Below are positions 9,625 to 18,358 of a DNA stretch of 64,000 bases, piece after piece. The translations under genes were made by a program, and so were the position numbers. This DNA comes from Marinomonas posidonica_A. Its GTDB lineage: Bacteria > Pseudomonadota > Gammaproteobacteria > Pseudomonadales > Marinomonadaceae. The DNA lies in contig NZ_JBHZSP010000014.1 in the NCBI RefSeq assembly GCF_043643765.1, forward strand, positions 25,536-89,535, given 5' to 3'. The notes under the pieces are model-generated. The model made no database searches, had not been told where the DNA came from, and saw nothing but the letters and a program-made list of their open reading frames with translations. Numbering within the stretch: position 1 is the first letter of the stretch; the number at the start of each line of letters is the position of its first letter.

Positions 9625-9686
9625 GGAAGGTACGACTAACAGGCTTTTATCCACATGCCGAGGCAAGGGACTTGTTCGCACCTTCC
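9625..9686. mobile_element. 62-bp MITE with IS5-type ends (copy 2)
   Basis: Ends GGAAGGTACGAC and, on the other strand, GGAAGGTGCGAACAAGTCCC. The latter matches the IS5 terminus as I remember it. The CTAG target duplication is intact on both sides (9621-9624 and 9687-9690). It equals copy 1 minus the 35 bases between two CGAATAA repeats, and minus one further base. It lies between the chemoreceptor and the arsenic operon and may supply a short hairpin to either transcript. Confidence 0.88.
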
Positions 9687-9822
9687 CTAGATTAAACGTC
9701 CTTTGTTGACGCTTAATCTAGCTTTCTTAGTACAACCAAACTTCTCGCTTTGTTGCACGCCATATCGCGCTGATGAAAATTGCACATTTCTTTGCTTGAC
9801 TTATCTCTCAATATATACGAAA

Positions 9823-9848
9823 TTTCACATATGTTATTTTTCACATAT
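9823..9848. promoter_or_regulatory. Probable ArsR operator: tandem TTTCACATAT
   Basis: The sequence TTTCACATAT occurs twice in direct repeat (9823-9832 and 9839-9848), 20-45 bases ahead of arsR. A TTGACT that could act as a -35 element lies at 9796-9801. Autorepression by ArsR at an AT-rich repeated site just before its own start is typical. The exact promoter is not clear. Confidence 0.5.
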
Positions 9849-9867
9849 ATAAAGATTTAATCTTATT

Positions 9868-10203
9868 ATGACGCCAATACAATTTTATAAATGCTTAGCC
9901 GACGATACTCGACTTAAGTCCCTATTATTAATTTCCCAAACGGGCGAAGCCTGTGTGTGTGATCTAAAGGACGCTTTGAAATTGGATCAACCCAAAACCT
10001 CACGACATCTTGCAGAGCTACGTAAATGTGGCATTTTGCAAGATGAGCGTCGAGGAAAATGGGTCTATTACAAATTACAGGATGACCTGCCGAATTGGGC
10101 AAAAGAGGTCATTCACGAAACAGCAAAGCACAACCCAGACTACTATCAGCAAGCATTAGCAACACTTAAAGCTTGCCAAGTTGCATCAAACCGTTGTTGT
10201 TAA
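9868..10203 (+). CDS. arsR: ArsR/SmtB-family arsenic-responsive repressor
   Basis: A 111-residue winged-helix repressor that should release the ars promoter when it binds arsenite. The trivalent arsenic site is visible as ACVCDL (Cys29 and Cys31), matching the ELCVCDL motif of the enterobacterial R773/chromosomal ArsR. The recognition helix region is QPKTSRHLAELRKCGIL (about 41-57), with the wing RRGKWVYYKL. An additional Cys pair closes the protein (Cys110-Cys111). It is first in a five-gene plus-strand operon. A ribosome site is not obvious. Confidence 0.93.
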   Translation: MTPIQFYKCLADDTRLKSLLLISQTGEACVCDLKDALKLDQPKTSRHLAELRKCGILQDERRGKWVYYKLQDDLPNWAKEVIHETAKHNPDYYQQALATLKACQVASNRCC

Positions 10204-10216
10204 ACACGAGGCCAAT

Positions 10217-10687
10217 ATGAAAATCCTATATATTTGTACCCATAACCGTTGTCGTAGTATTTTGTCCGAAGCCATTACCAATGGCATGGCTGGTGGCCTA
10301 ATTAACGCAAAAAGTGCTGGTAGCCAACCAGCAGGCGAAGTACACCCATTATCATTGAAATACCTAGAGCAAGCCGGCTACCAAACCACAGAGCTAATCA
10401 GCCAATCATGGGATGACTTTGAAGATTTTGAGCCAGACCTAGTCATTACCGTCTGCGATTCTGCAGCAGGCGAAGCTTGCCCGCTGTATTTTGGCAAGAG
10501 TCTAAAAGTACACTGGGGGCTTAGCGACCCTTCTAAACTAGAAGGCAGTGAAGCACAACAAGAAACCGCTTTCATGGCAACCATTAAGGCGATTGAAGAA
10601 CGCGTTGAACAACTCAAAACCCTTGCTCAACGTCATCTTGACGCTGAGCAACTCAAATTCGAATTGTCGATGTTGGGAGCCAAATAA
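10217..10687 (+). CDS. arsC: Arsenate reductase, low-molecular-weight phosphatase type
   Basis: A 156-residue enzyme reducing arsenate to arsenite. The P-loop CTHNRCRS gives the CX5R motif (Cys7 to Arg13). The redox relay cysteines appear at about Cys80 and Cys87 (VCDSAAGEACPLYF), the triad of the LMW-PTP-like ArsC class. The track back to 10181 lacks a ribosome site, whereas ATG 10217 follows ACGAGG. Its stop TAA shares one base with the arsH ATG (10687). The operon has a second, unrelated arsenate reductase at 12471. Confidence 0.9.
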   Translation: MKILYICTHNRCRSILSEAITNGMAGGLINAKSAGSQPAGEVHPLSLKYLEQAGYQTTELISQSWDDFEDFEPDLVITVCDSAAGEACPLYFGKSLKVHWGLSDPSKLEGSEAQQETAFMATIKAIEERVEQLKTLAQRHLDAEQLKFELSMLGAK

Positions 10688-11406
10688 TGAACTCTCAAGA
10701 CGCCTCTTTGCCAAACATCGATCGCGAACAATGGCGTGAAACCAGCCATGATCAATTCAGCACAACGCCAAGCACGCATAAGCCACGCATTTTATTGCTC
10801 TACGGCTCGTTACGAGAACGCTCATACAGCCGCCTAGTGGTGGAGGAATCAGCACGTTTGTTAAATGAATTCGGTGCGGAAACCCGCATTTTCAACCCAC
10901 AAGGTTTGCCACAAACAGACACAGAAGATGAAAACCACCCTAAAGTAAAAGAACTTCGTGAGCTGATGATGTGGTCAGAAGGCCAAGTGTGGTGTTCTCC
11001 AGAGCGTCACGGTTCGATGAGCAGCATTTTTAAAAGCCAAATTGACTGGGTACCACTCAGCTTAGGAGGCGTTCGACCGACACAAGGCAAAACCCTTGCG
11101 GTAATGCAGGTTTGCGGTGGGTCTCAGTCCTTTAATACGGTAAACCAGATGCGTATTTTAGGTCGCTGGATGCGCATGGTGACCATCCCAAACCAGTCCT
11201 CAGTCGCGAAAGCCTTCTTGGAATTTGAAGAAGATGGTCGAATGAAACCCTCGCCCTACTACAATCGCATCGTGGATGTGATGGAAGAGCTGATGAAATT
11301 CACCTTGTTATTAAGAGATAACAACGCATTCATGGTGGACCGTTACTCTGAACGCGTCGAAAGCGCTGAGCAATTAAGCCAACGAGTAAATCAGAAATCG
11401 ATTTAA
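10687..11406 (+). CDS. arsH: ArsH, NADPH-dependent FMN reductase / organoarsenical oxidase
   Basis: A 239-residue flavodoxin-fold enzyme. The FMN-binding loop is LLYGSLRERSYSRLVVEES, and the family block WSEGQVWCSPERHGSMSSIF follows. ArsH proteins oxidise trivalent methylated and aromatic arsenicals to less toxic pentavalent forms using NADPH and FMN. Length and motifs agree with the family. The start overlaps the preceding stop by one base, indicating translational coupling in the ars operon. Confidence 0.93.
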   Translation: MNSQDASLPNIDREQWRETSHDQFSTTPSTHKPRILLLYGSLRERSYSRLVVEESARLLNEFGAETRIFNPQGLPQTDTEDENHPKVKELRELMMWSEGQVWCSPERHGSMSSIFKSQIDWVPLSLGGVRPTQGKTLAVMQVCGGSQSFNTVNQMRILGRWMRMVTIPNQSSVAKAFLEFEEDGRMKPSPYYNRIVDVMEELMKFTLLLRDNNAFMVDRYSERVESAEQLSQRVNQKSI

Positions 11407-11441
11407 ACCTGACATTGGATAAGGAACTTTAGGAAACAACC

Positions 11442-12458
11442 ATGGGATTATTTGAACGTTATTTAACTGTCTGGGTAGGCTTAGCCATATTAGCCGGTAT
11501 TTTATTGGGAAGCTTGGTACCAGATGTTTTTGCGTCTATCGCTAGCTTAGAATACGCCAATGTAAACTTTGTTATGGCCATTCTAATTTGGTTAATGATT
11601 TACCCTATGATGGTGCAGATTGATTTCTCTTCCATCAAAAATGTAAGCAAACAAACCAAAGGTTTGGCACTCACCCTTGTCATTAATTGGCTGATTAAGC
11701 CCTTTTCAATGGCTTTACTTGGTTGGCTTTTTTTCAAAGGCCTATTCGCAGACTGGGTCGATCCACAAACCGCTAATGAATACATTGCTGGCATGATCTT
11801 ACTGGGTGTCGCACCTTGTACCGCCATGGTCTTTGTGTGGAGCCAATTAACAAAAGGCGACGCCAATTACACCTTGGTTCAAGTCTCCATCAATGATGTC
11901 ATCATGATCTTTGCGTTTGCTCCCATTGCAGGCTTTCTGTTAGGTGCAACGGACATTCATGTTCCTTGGGCAACCTTATTGGTCTCCGTATTGTTGTACG
12001 TCTTAATCCCTTTGCTTGCTGGTGCTATCACGCGCAATTCATTGGATAAAGCCAACGATCACTCTCGATTAGAGGGTTTCCTAAGCAAAATGAAGCCTTG
12101 GTCTATCATAGGCCTGATTGCCACTGTGGTTCTGTTGTTTGGCTTCCAGTCCGACACCATTTTATCAAACCCACAAGCCATTGTACTGATTGCCATTCCT
12201 TTGCTCATTCAGACCTACGGTATTTTTGCCGTGGCGTATTGGTTGGCATTGAAGTTCAAACTGCCTCACAACGAAGCCGCTCCAGCGAGCTTAATTGGCA
12301 CCTCGAATTTCTTCGAACTGGCCGTAGCAGTGGCCATTTCATTGTTCGGTCTGCATTCTGGTGCCGCCTTGGCCACGGTTGTCGGTGTGTTGGTTGAGGT
12401 GCCCGTCATGTTATCACTTGTGTGGTTCGCGAATCGCACTCGTCACTGGTTTGCTTAA
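11442..12458 (+). CDS. acr3: Acr3-family arsenite efflux permease
   Basis: A 338-residue membrane protein with about ten helices. The conserved cysteine-containing segment GVAPCTAMVFVWSQLTKGDANYT is the Acr3 signature; the Cys is needed for arsenite export in characterised members. The N-terminus (MGLFERYLTVWVGLAILAGI) is also typical. It exports arsenite produced by the two reductases of the operon. The ribosome site AAGGAAC precedes the start. Length (about 340-350) is normal. Confidence 0.93.
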   Translation: MGLFERYLTVWVGLAILAGILLGSLVPDVFASIASLEYANVNFVMAILIWLMIYPMMVQIDFSSIKNVSKQTKGLALTLVINWLIKPFSMALLGWLFFKGLFADWVDPQTANEYIAGMILLGVAPCTAMVFVWSQLTKGDANYTLVQVSINDVIMIFAFAPIAGFLLGATDIHVPWATLLVSVLLYVLIPLLAGAITRNSLDKANDHSRLEGFLSKMKPWSIIGLIATVVLLFGFQSDTILSNPQAIVLIAIPLLIQTYGIFAVAYWLALKFKLPHNEAAPASLIGTSNFFELAVAVAISLFGLHSGAALATVVGVLVEVPVMLSLVWFANRTRHWFA

Positions 12459-12470
12459 GGAGTTATTAAC

Positions 12471-12893
12471 ATGGTTTTGATACACCACAACCCTGACTGC
12501 GGGACATCGCGTAATGTTTTACGCATTATAAAAGACGCAGGCTATACCCCTGTGGTCATTGATTATCTCAAAGAAGGCTGGAGCAAAGCTCAGTTGTTAG
12601 CTTTATTTGCCGCCGCGGATTTGACGCCAAGAAGTGCTTTGAGAGAAACCAAGTCCCCAGCCAAAGAATTAGGACTATTAAATAAAAATGTTTCTGACGA
12701 CATCCTCTTAGAAGCCATGTTAGAGCACCCTATCTTGGTCAATCGTCCGATTGTGTGCTCTCCCAAGGGCGTCAAACTGTGTCGCCCTAGTGAAGCCGTG
12801 TTGGATTTACTCGAGCAATGGCCACAAGGCCCTTATAAGAAAGAAGATGGCGAGTTAATATTAGACGCCAAAGGCAACCGCGTAACCAATTAA
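12471..12893 (+). CDS. arsC: Arsenate reductase, glutaredoxin-dependent type
   Basis: A 140-residue member of the ArsC/Spx family, cytoplasmic. The catalytic Cys is in HHNPDCGTSRNVL (Cys10). The family block ILVNRPIVCSPKGVKLCRPSE carries the arginines that bind the oxyanion. It uses glutathione and glutaredoxin, in contrast to the LMW-PTP type enzyme upstream. It starts 12 bases after acr3 with an AAGGAG site and ends the operon before a strong hairpin. Confidence 0.92.
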   Translation: MVLIHHNPDCGTSRNVLRIIKDAGYTPVVIDYLKEGWSKAQLLALFAAADLTPRSALRETKSPAKELGLLNKNVSDDILLEAMLEHPILVNRPIVCSPKGVKLCRPSEAVLDLLEQWPQGPYKKEDGELILDAKGNRVTN

Positions 12894-12930
12894 CATGGTC
12901 GCGCAATGCATTTAAGTAGGCTCATATCCT

Positions 12931-12967
12931 AAGACAACAAGCACTGACACGACATGCTTGTTGTCTT
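12931..12967. terminator. 13-bp hairpin between convergent arsC and aroQ
   Basis: AAGACAACAAGCA (12931-12943) pairs perfectly with TGCTTGTTGTCTT (12955-12967) across an 11-base loop. It lies between two convergent genes and can serve both. The T-run is weak, so efficiency is uncertain. Confidence 0.7.
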
Positions 12968-12999
12968 ATTCTCGAAGGTTGATGTGAGTTAAATGGATG

Positions 13000-13449
13000 C
13001 TATGTTCGTTTACTCACCAACCCTTGGATTCCCAAGACATAACCTTGAACGCCCATTCCCACTACCATACCGGCCGCAACGGGTGAAATGTAAGAATGAT
13101 GACGGAAAGATTCTCGAGCATGAACATTGGAAATGTGTACTTCGATCACCGGTACATCAGCCCCTTTAATCGCATCATGCAGAGCAATAGAAGTATGAGT
13201 GTAGGCACCAGGATTAAACACCACGCCTAACATCTCTCCGGATTTTACCTTTTGCCCTGCTTCATGAATCAAATCAATCAATACACCTTCATGATTCGAT
13301 TGATGACAGACAACTTGATGCCCTAACGCCGCGGCTGCATCCGCGCACAGCTTTTCCACATCGGCTAACGTTTCGTGGCCATACTGAGCTGGCTCACGGG
13401 TGCCCAGTAAATTTAGATTTGGGCCATTAAGTACCATAATACTCGCCAT
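13000..13449 (-). CDS. aroQ: Type II 3-dehydroquinate dehydratase
   Basis: A 149-residue enzyme interconverting 3-dehydroquinate and 3-dehydroshikimate. Motifs are LNGPNLNLLGTREPAQYG with the catalytic Arg and Tyr, CHQSNHEG, FNPGAYTHTSIALHDA and EVHISNVHARESFRHHSYIS with the catalytic His. ATG 13449 has a GGAGTG ribosome site; the frame upstream only adds a TTG. Its place beside an AEC permease and the protocatechuate genes suggests a catabolic role (quinate or shikimate to protocatechuate), but no dehydroshikimate dehydratase is in the window, so a biosynthetic role is equally open. Confidence 0.92.
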   Translation of the reverse strand: MASIMVLNGPNLNLLGTREPAQYGHETLADVEKLCADAAAALGHQVVCHQSNHEGVLIDLIHEAGQKVKSGEMLGVVFNPGAYTHTSIALHDAIKGADVPVIEVHISNVHARESFRHHSYISPVAAGMVVGMGVQGYVLGIQGLVSKRT

Positions 13450-13480
13450 ATCACACTCCAAAACAGGTCTAATGCGTTAA

Positions 13481-14431
13481 TTAGCTGGTGGCTAAAAAAC
13501 GCAACAATATACTCAGTGTCAGAAACGATAACACAGTTGTCACTAATAAGGTGCTGGCGCAAAAGCTTCGCTGGCCATATTCACCGCAAACAATAGGATA
13601 GGTACTGAACATCGGCATGGCCGCAAAAACCAGTACCGACACTTTCAGAGCTTGATTCATCTCTGGGGTGAGCATCAGCAGTAGCATCACCAACACAGGG
13701 AACAAGATCAACTTTGCCACGGCCACCAAAGCAATCGCACTCAAATGGCCACGAATGGACACGCCGACTAATGAGCCACCAATAACGACTAACGCCGTTG
13801 GCGCCGCACCATCGGCCAACAGTGACAAACCTCGTTGAGCAAACTCAGGTACCGGCAATGACAAGATTGAAAAGCACATCCCAGCCGTCAAAGCGATCAG
13901 CAATGGGTTGGTCGTAATACGTTTGATCACCACCCAGCCTAAGCTTTTTGAGTTGGCCCCCTGTAGCTGACGTTGTTGTCCTAGCATGGTTTCAATAAAA
14001 ATCAGACACACGGGTAACAGAATCAGATTTTCGACCATCAGGGCCATGACAAAGGCTTGTGTCATTGGCTCATCAAAAAACTGCAACAGCACCGGAAAAC
14101 CAATAAAAGCGCTGTTTGACATGGTCGCCCCAACACCAAACACACCGGCTGTGACAAGGTCTGCCTTAATGAGTTTCCAACCCAGCAACATGGTAACCAA
14201 GAAGGTTCCTAAGCCACCAAGCGCGTAGACTAAAATATAATCGGGATGAAACACCTGCCAAAAATCCATGGCAGAAAGTTTGACAAAAATCAGCGATGGC
14301 AAGGCCAGATACAAGACAAACCGGCTCAACCCCGCCAATGCATTTAACGGAATGAAACCGTAACGAGCAGCGACAAAACCCACTAAAATCAACAAAAAAA
14401 TCGGGGCGGTAATGTTTAAAACCACGTCCAT
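13481..14431 (-). CDS. AEC-family transporter
   Basis: A 316-residue protein of about ten membrane helices in two halves, as in the auxin efflux carrier/malonate permease family. The N-terminus (MDVVLNITAPIFLLILVGFVAARYGFI) and the central segment FGVGATMSNSAFIGFPVLLQFF are typical. Substrates in this family are usually organic acids. It lies upstream of aroQ on the same strand (31-base gap), and divergent to the LysR-type regulator, which may control both. Confidence 0.82.
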   Translation of the reverse strand: MDVVLNITAPIFLLILVGFVAARYGFIPLNALAGLSRFVLYLALPSLIFVKLSAMDFWQVFHPDYILVYALGGLGTFLVTMLLGWKLIKADLVTAGVFGVGATMSNSAFIGFPVLLQFFDEPMTQAFVMALMVENLILLPVCLIFIETMLGQQRQLQGANSKSLGWVVIKRITTNPLLIALTAGMCFSILSLPVPEFAQRGLSLLADGAAPTALVVIGGSLVGVSIRGHLSAIALVAVAKLILFPVLVMLLLMLTPEMNQALKVSVLVFAAMPMFSTYPIVCGEYGQRSFCASTLLVTTVLSFLTLSILLRFLATS

Positions 14432-14585
14432 CTAATAACACCTTAGATTGCGTATCAATCAAATTAAAACTGGCGATTCTGTTATATTCTCACACACAAA
14501 AAACCAACAAAACCTTTTTTAATTTGATTTTTTTGTCATTCAATTTTGATATAGTCATTCTAAGTCACCAGAAATTGAGGGGCAT

Positions 14586-15800
14586 ATGGAAGTATCCATT
14601 CCAAACTTACGACATTTACGTGTTTTTCTTGCTGTTACGGAATTAAAAAGCATTACACGAGCGTCCGACAGTATATTTTTATCTCAACCGGCTATTACTC
14701 AAGCCATTGCTAAATTAGAAGCCTCTTTAGGCGCGCCCCTATTTGAGCGTCACTCTGATGGTATGTATCCAACCGCCTCGGGAGAGATTTGGCAAAAACG
14801 GGTTAGCCGCGCCATTGACCATATTCAGGTGGCCACCCAAGACATTGTCAAAGATCAATCGACAAAAGAACGCTCACCCAAAAACCTTGTGGCCTTAATT
14901 AGTACCACTCAGTTGCGAGCATTAGTGGCCGTCAGTGAAGCACAAAATTTCAGTATCGCCAGCCGCAATCTAGCGGTCTCTCAATCATCAGTACACCGTG
15001 CGGCCCGAGATTTAGAACGCTTACTTGGCGTCACTTTGTTTGAAAAAAACAGCTTAGGCACCAGCGCAACGAAAGCGGCTCAAACTTTGGCGAAAGCCAC
15101 TAAATTGGCGTTCAATGAATTGCGTCAGGGGATTTATGAAATCAACGCGCTGCAATTTAAAGATGTCAGTACCATTACCATTGGCAGCATGCCACTGGCA
15201 CGTATGACCATCTTACCCAAATCCATTCTGCGTTTTAATGAGCGCCACCCTGACGTTAATATCAAGGTCACAGAAGGCCCTTATGCGGATCTATTGCATC
15301 ACTTGCGCCAAGGTGACATCGACATCATATTAGGCGCATTACGTTATCCAACCCCCGCCGACGATGTGATTCAAGAAGAGCTTTGGGCGCCGCCTTTATC
15401 CGTCATTGCCCGTCAAGATCATCCCTTACTTAATCAGCCAAACATCAGTGCGGCTGAATTGGCCCAATACTCTTGGGTGGTACCTGCTCAAGGCACACCA
15501 ACAAGACAGGCGTTTGAAGACATTTTTAACGAAGCGAATGTTCCTTTACCCAGCCGTTTAGTCGAATCCAGCTCACAAATATTAATTCGAGAATTGTTAT
15601 TGGAAAGTGATCGTCTTACCTTGATGTCAGCACATCAGGTTGAGCGAGAAATCAATATTGGCTTGTTAAAAGTCATCGAGTTTCCTTTGGAGCATACTCG
15701 ACGTCCAATTGGTTTGTGTGTCCGAAAAAGCTGGCTTCCGACGGTGACTCAATCTCACTTTCTGAGCTTGCTAAGGGAAATTTCCGAACAAGTACGATGA
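14586..15800 (+). CDS. LysR-family regulator with two tandem HTH domains, probable lig regulator
   Basis: A 404-residue regulator, about 100 longer than a normal LysR protein. The extra length is a second HTH: the first lies at about residues 8-67 (LRHLRVFLAVTELKSITRAS, then SQPAITQAIAKLEASLGAPLFER), the second at about 107-166 (QLRALVAVSEAQNFSIASRN, then SQSSVHRAARDLERLLGVTLFEK). The effector domain starts near residue 190 (TITIGSMPLARMTILPKS). Duplicated HTH regions are known in some LysR regulators of gallate/protocatechuate genes. It sits divergent to the AEC permease and directly ahead of ligC, so control of the catabolic island is likely but inferred. Confidence 0.88.
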   Translation: MEVSIPNLRHLRVFLAVTELKSITRASDSIFLSQPAITQAIAKLEASLGAPLFERHSDGMYPTASGEIWQKRVSRAIDHIQVATQDIVKDQSTKERSPKNLVALISTTQLRALVAVSEAQNFSIASRNLAVSQSSVHRAARDLERLLGVTLFEKNSLGTSATKAAQTLAKATKLAFNELRQGIYEINALQFKDVSTITIGSMPLARMTILPKSILRFNERHPDVNIKVTEGPYADLLHHLRQGDIDIILGALRYPTPADDVIQEELWAPPLSVIARQDHPLLNQPNISAAELAQYSWVVPAQGTPTRQAFEDIFNEANVPLPSRLVESSSQILIRELLLESDRLTLMSAHQVEREINIGLLKVIEFPLEHTRRPIGLCVRKSWLPTVTQSHFLSLLREISEQVR

Positions 15801-15953
15801 CGTAAGGCGTTTTTCGATTGCAAAAAATGAATAGCTTAAGCGATGAATGGATTACCCCTAAAACAGTACCAGTGCTAGATTGAACAGCATTACAAAACAC
15901 TAAGGTGTGTTTTCCTTCTAACAATAAACACTCGCACTTTTAGGAGTAGACTG

Positions 15954-16901
15954 ATGAGAATTTGTATTGCGGGCGCTTCCGGCGCTTTTGGCATGAAACA
16001 CATGGATGCCATTGCGGCCATCGAAGGGGCTGAAGTCACTTCCGTGGTAGGCACTAAAATTGATGCCATTAAAGAGTTTGCGGAACAGCGCGGTGTCGCT
16101 CACTTCACCACAGACCTAGCTGAGAGTTTGGCACGTGACGATGTCGACGCCGTTATCCTCGCCACACCAACACAAATGCATGCTGCACAAACCATTCAAT
16201 GTTTGGAAGCTGGCAAACACGTGATGTCTGAAATTCCGATGGCGGATAACATCGAAGACGCTCGCAAAGTCGTTGAAATCAAGAAAAAAACCGGCTTAGT
16301 TGCCATGGCGGGGCACACTCGTCGTTTCAACCCTTCCCACCAGTGGATTCACAATAAAGTCTTAGCCGGTGAACTGACCATCCAACAAATGGATGTGCAA
16401 ACTTACTTCTTCCGTCGTTCCAATAAAAATGCGCTTGGTAAAGCTCGCTCTTGGACTGACCACCTACTGTGGCACCATGCTTGCCATACGGTGGATTTAT
16501 TCCAATATCAAACCGGTGAAACCGCTACCAAAGTACAAGCCATGCAAGGACCAATTCATCCTGAGCTGGGCATTGCGATGGACATGAGCATTGGTATGAA
16601 AGTATCCAATGGGGCGTTGTGTACCTTATCTTTATCCTTTAATAACGATGGTCCATTTGGCACTTTCTTCCGCTACATCTGTGATAACGGCACCTATCTA
16701 GCTCGCTATGACGATTTGTTCGATGGTAACGATAACAAGATCGACTTAACCGGCGTGGCGGTTTCGAACAATGGCATTGAACTCCAAGACCGTGAATTTA
16801 TCGCTGCCATTCAAGAAGGCCGTGATCCGAACTCTTGTGTAACTCAAGCCATTGACGCGATGGAAACCCTACATCGATTAGAGCAATGTTTAGAGGATTA
16901 A
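15954..16901 (+). CDS. ligC: 4-Carboxy-2-hydroxymuconate-6-semialdehyde dehydrogenase
   Basis: A 315-residue Gfo/Idh/MocA-type oxidoreductase. The N-terminal Rossmann motif is CIAGASGAFGMKHMDAI; the second domain has GHTRRFNPSHQWIHNK and WTDHLLWHHACHTVDLFQY. Length and pattern match LigC, which oxidises the ring-opening product of protocatechuate to 2-pyrone-4,6-dicarboxylate using NADP. The other lig enzymes on the opposite strand at 19.7-24.7 kb support the assignment. A ribosome site (TAGGAG) precedes the ATG and a good terminator follows. Confidence 0.9.
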   Translation: MRICIAGASGAFGMKHMDAIAAIEGAEVTSVVGTKIDAIKEFAEQRGVAHFTTDLAESLARDDVDAVILATPTQMHAAQTIQCLEAGKHVMSEIPMADNIEDARKVVEIKKKTGLVAMAGHTRRFNPSHQWIHNKVLAGELTIQQMDVQTYFFRRSNKNALGKARSWTDHLLWHHACHTVDLFQYQTGETATKVQAMQGPIHPELGIAMDMSIGMKVSNGALCTLSLSFNNDGPFGTFFRYICDNGTYLARYDDLFDGNDNKIDLTGVAVSNNGIELQDREFIAAIQEGRDPNSCVTQAIDAMETLHRLEQCLED

Positions 16902-16921
16902 AGTCGCTTTCCATTGCTATC

Positions 16922-16949
16922 AACAGGAAGCTTCGGCTTCCTGTTTTTT
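16922..16949 (+). terminator. Rho-independent terminator of ligC
   Basis: A 10-bp stem AACAGGAAGC / GCTTCCTGTT with a stable TTCG loop, ending in a run of six T. It lies 21 bases after the ligC stop. Confidence 0.93.
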
Positions 16950-16993
16950 GTTCTCCCCCTATAATATGCCTGAGAAAATAACGAGGACCTGTT

Positions 16994-17974
16994 ATGTCAA
17001 AACACCCACATCTCGCCAATCCAAGTATCGGCTTAGGCTGTATGAACCTATCACATGCCTATGGATCCCCTGTACATCAAGATGATGCGATCAAAGCCTT
17101 ACAAGAGGCTTTTGAGATGGGCTATCGACATTTTGATACTGCCACGCTTTATGGTGGGGGAGCCAATGAAAAACTGGTTGGCCAAGCCTTAAAAGCGCAT
17201 CGACAATCCTTCTTTTTGGCCAGTAAATGTGGCATGGCAATAGTGGATGGCAAAAAACAAATCAATGGTCGCCCCGAAACGATTCGACAACAATGTGAGA
17301 ACAGCCTAAAGCGTCTTCAGACCGACCACATTGACCTATATTACCTTCATAGACTTGACCCAGATGTGGCCATAGAAGAAAGCGCTGGCGCCTTAGGTGA
17401 CTTAGTAAAAGAAGGTAAAATCGGTGCCATTGGATTATCCGAAGTCTCGGCTACTACCTTAAAAAGAGCGCATCAAGAATACCCTGTTACCGCCATCCAA
17501 TCAGAGTACTCCTTATGGACTCGTAACCCTGAAATTGCGGTTCTACAGACCTGCCAAGAATTGGACGTGACTTTTGTGGCTTTCAGTCCATTGGCACGAG
17601 GCTTTTTGACTGGTGGTCTAATGAACGCGGATGATTTAGAAGAGAAAGACATCCGTAACAATATGCCACGTTTTCAAGCAGAACATTATGAAAACAATCT
17701 CGCACTGCTAAACGACTATTTATCCCTTGCTAAAGACATTGGATGCACTCCGGCGCAACTTGCCTTGGCTTGGATACAAGGTAAACACAAAAATATTGTC
17801 CCCATTCCTGGGACTCGTTCGGTTCATCATATGCAGGAAAATTTAGACGCAACACCACTCAATTTAGATGCGGCTCAAATGCGCCTACTGGATGAAATGA
17901 TTAACCAAAATACCGTCCATGGTCCTCGCTACAATGCGGCACAACAAAAAGAGATCGACACAGAAGAGTTTTAA
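16994..17974 (+). CDS. Aldo/keto reductase
   Basis: A 326-residue TIM-barrel NADPH-dependent reductase. The catalytic tetrad can be seen: Asp and Tyr in HFDTATLYGGGANE, Lys in FLASKCGMA, His in DLYYLHRLDPD. The C-terminal cofactor site is VPIPGTRSVHHMQENLDA. Its substrate is not evident. It sits between ligC and a PAS chemoreceptor with its own terminators on both sides, so it is not part of the ligC transcript. A role in aromatic aldehyde metabolism is possible only by position. Confidence 0.88.
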   Translation: MSKHPHLANPSIGLGCMNLSHAYGSPVHQDDAIKALQEAFEMGYRHFDTATLYGGGANEKLVGQALKAHRQSFFLASKCGMAIVDGKKQINGRPETIRQQCENSLKRLQTDHIDLYYLHRLDPDVAIEESAGALGDLVKEGKIGAIGLSEVSATTLKRAHQEYPVTAIQSEYSLWTRNPEIAVLQTCQELDVTFVAFSPLARGFLTGGLMNADDLEEKDIRNNMPRFQAEHYENNLALLNDYLSLAKDIGCTPAQLALAWIQGKHKNIVPIPGTRSVHHMQENLDATPLNLDAAQMRLLDEMINQNTVHGPRYNAAQQKEIDTEEF

Positions 17975-17986
17975 TGTCGTTTCTTT

Positions 17987-18007
17987 AGCCCCGTAAAGGG
18001 GCTTTTG
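17987..18007 (+). terminator. Terminator of aldo/keto reductase gene
   Basis: AGCCCC (17987-17992) pairs with GGGGCT (17998-18003), followed by TTTTGTT. It begins 12 bases after the stop. Confidence 0.85.
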
Positions 18008-18358
18008 TTATTCTTTGTTCGCTTTTCTTAATATCGCCATCTTTCCTTACGGACGGTTACAAACAGAGCCAACCTCCTAACGGTCCAAATAGATTTTAAA
18101 CGTCTTTAAAATCAATCAGTTAAAAAAACAAACTCTACTTTCTTTTTACACATTGAAGGCCTATAAATACAGTTAGATACGCATCGTTTCAGATTATTAC
18201 CTTTCTAAAACGTGAAGCTTGTATTCAAACTATTTTAAACACACTATAGTTTTGAAAACCGTGTAGGAATAGACTTACAAATATGTAGTCACTTTCTAAC
18301 GTTAATCCAGGCTAGATCAGATGTTTGCCAGACCAGAGACTAGATAGGGAATGTAATT
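18008..18358. other. Intergenic region before PAS chemoreceptor
   Basis: About 350 AT-rich bases with no coding frame or RNA structure that I can support. It should hold the promoter of the chemoreceptor gene. I do not see a clear sigma-28 or sigma-54 element. Confidence 0.4.
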
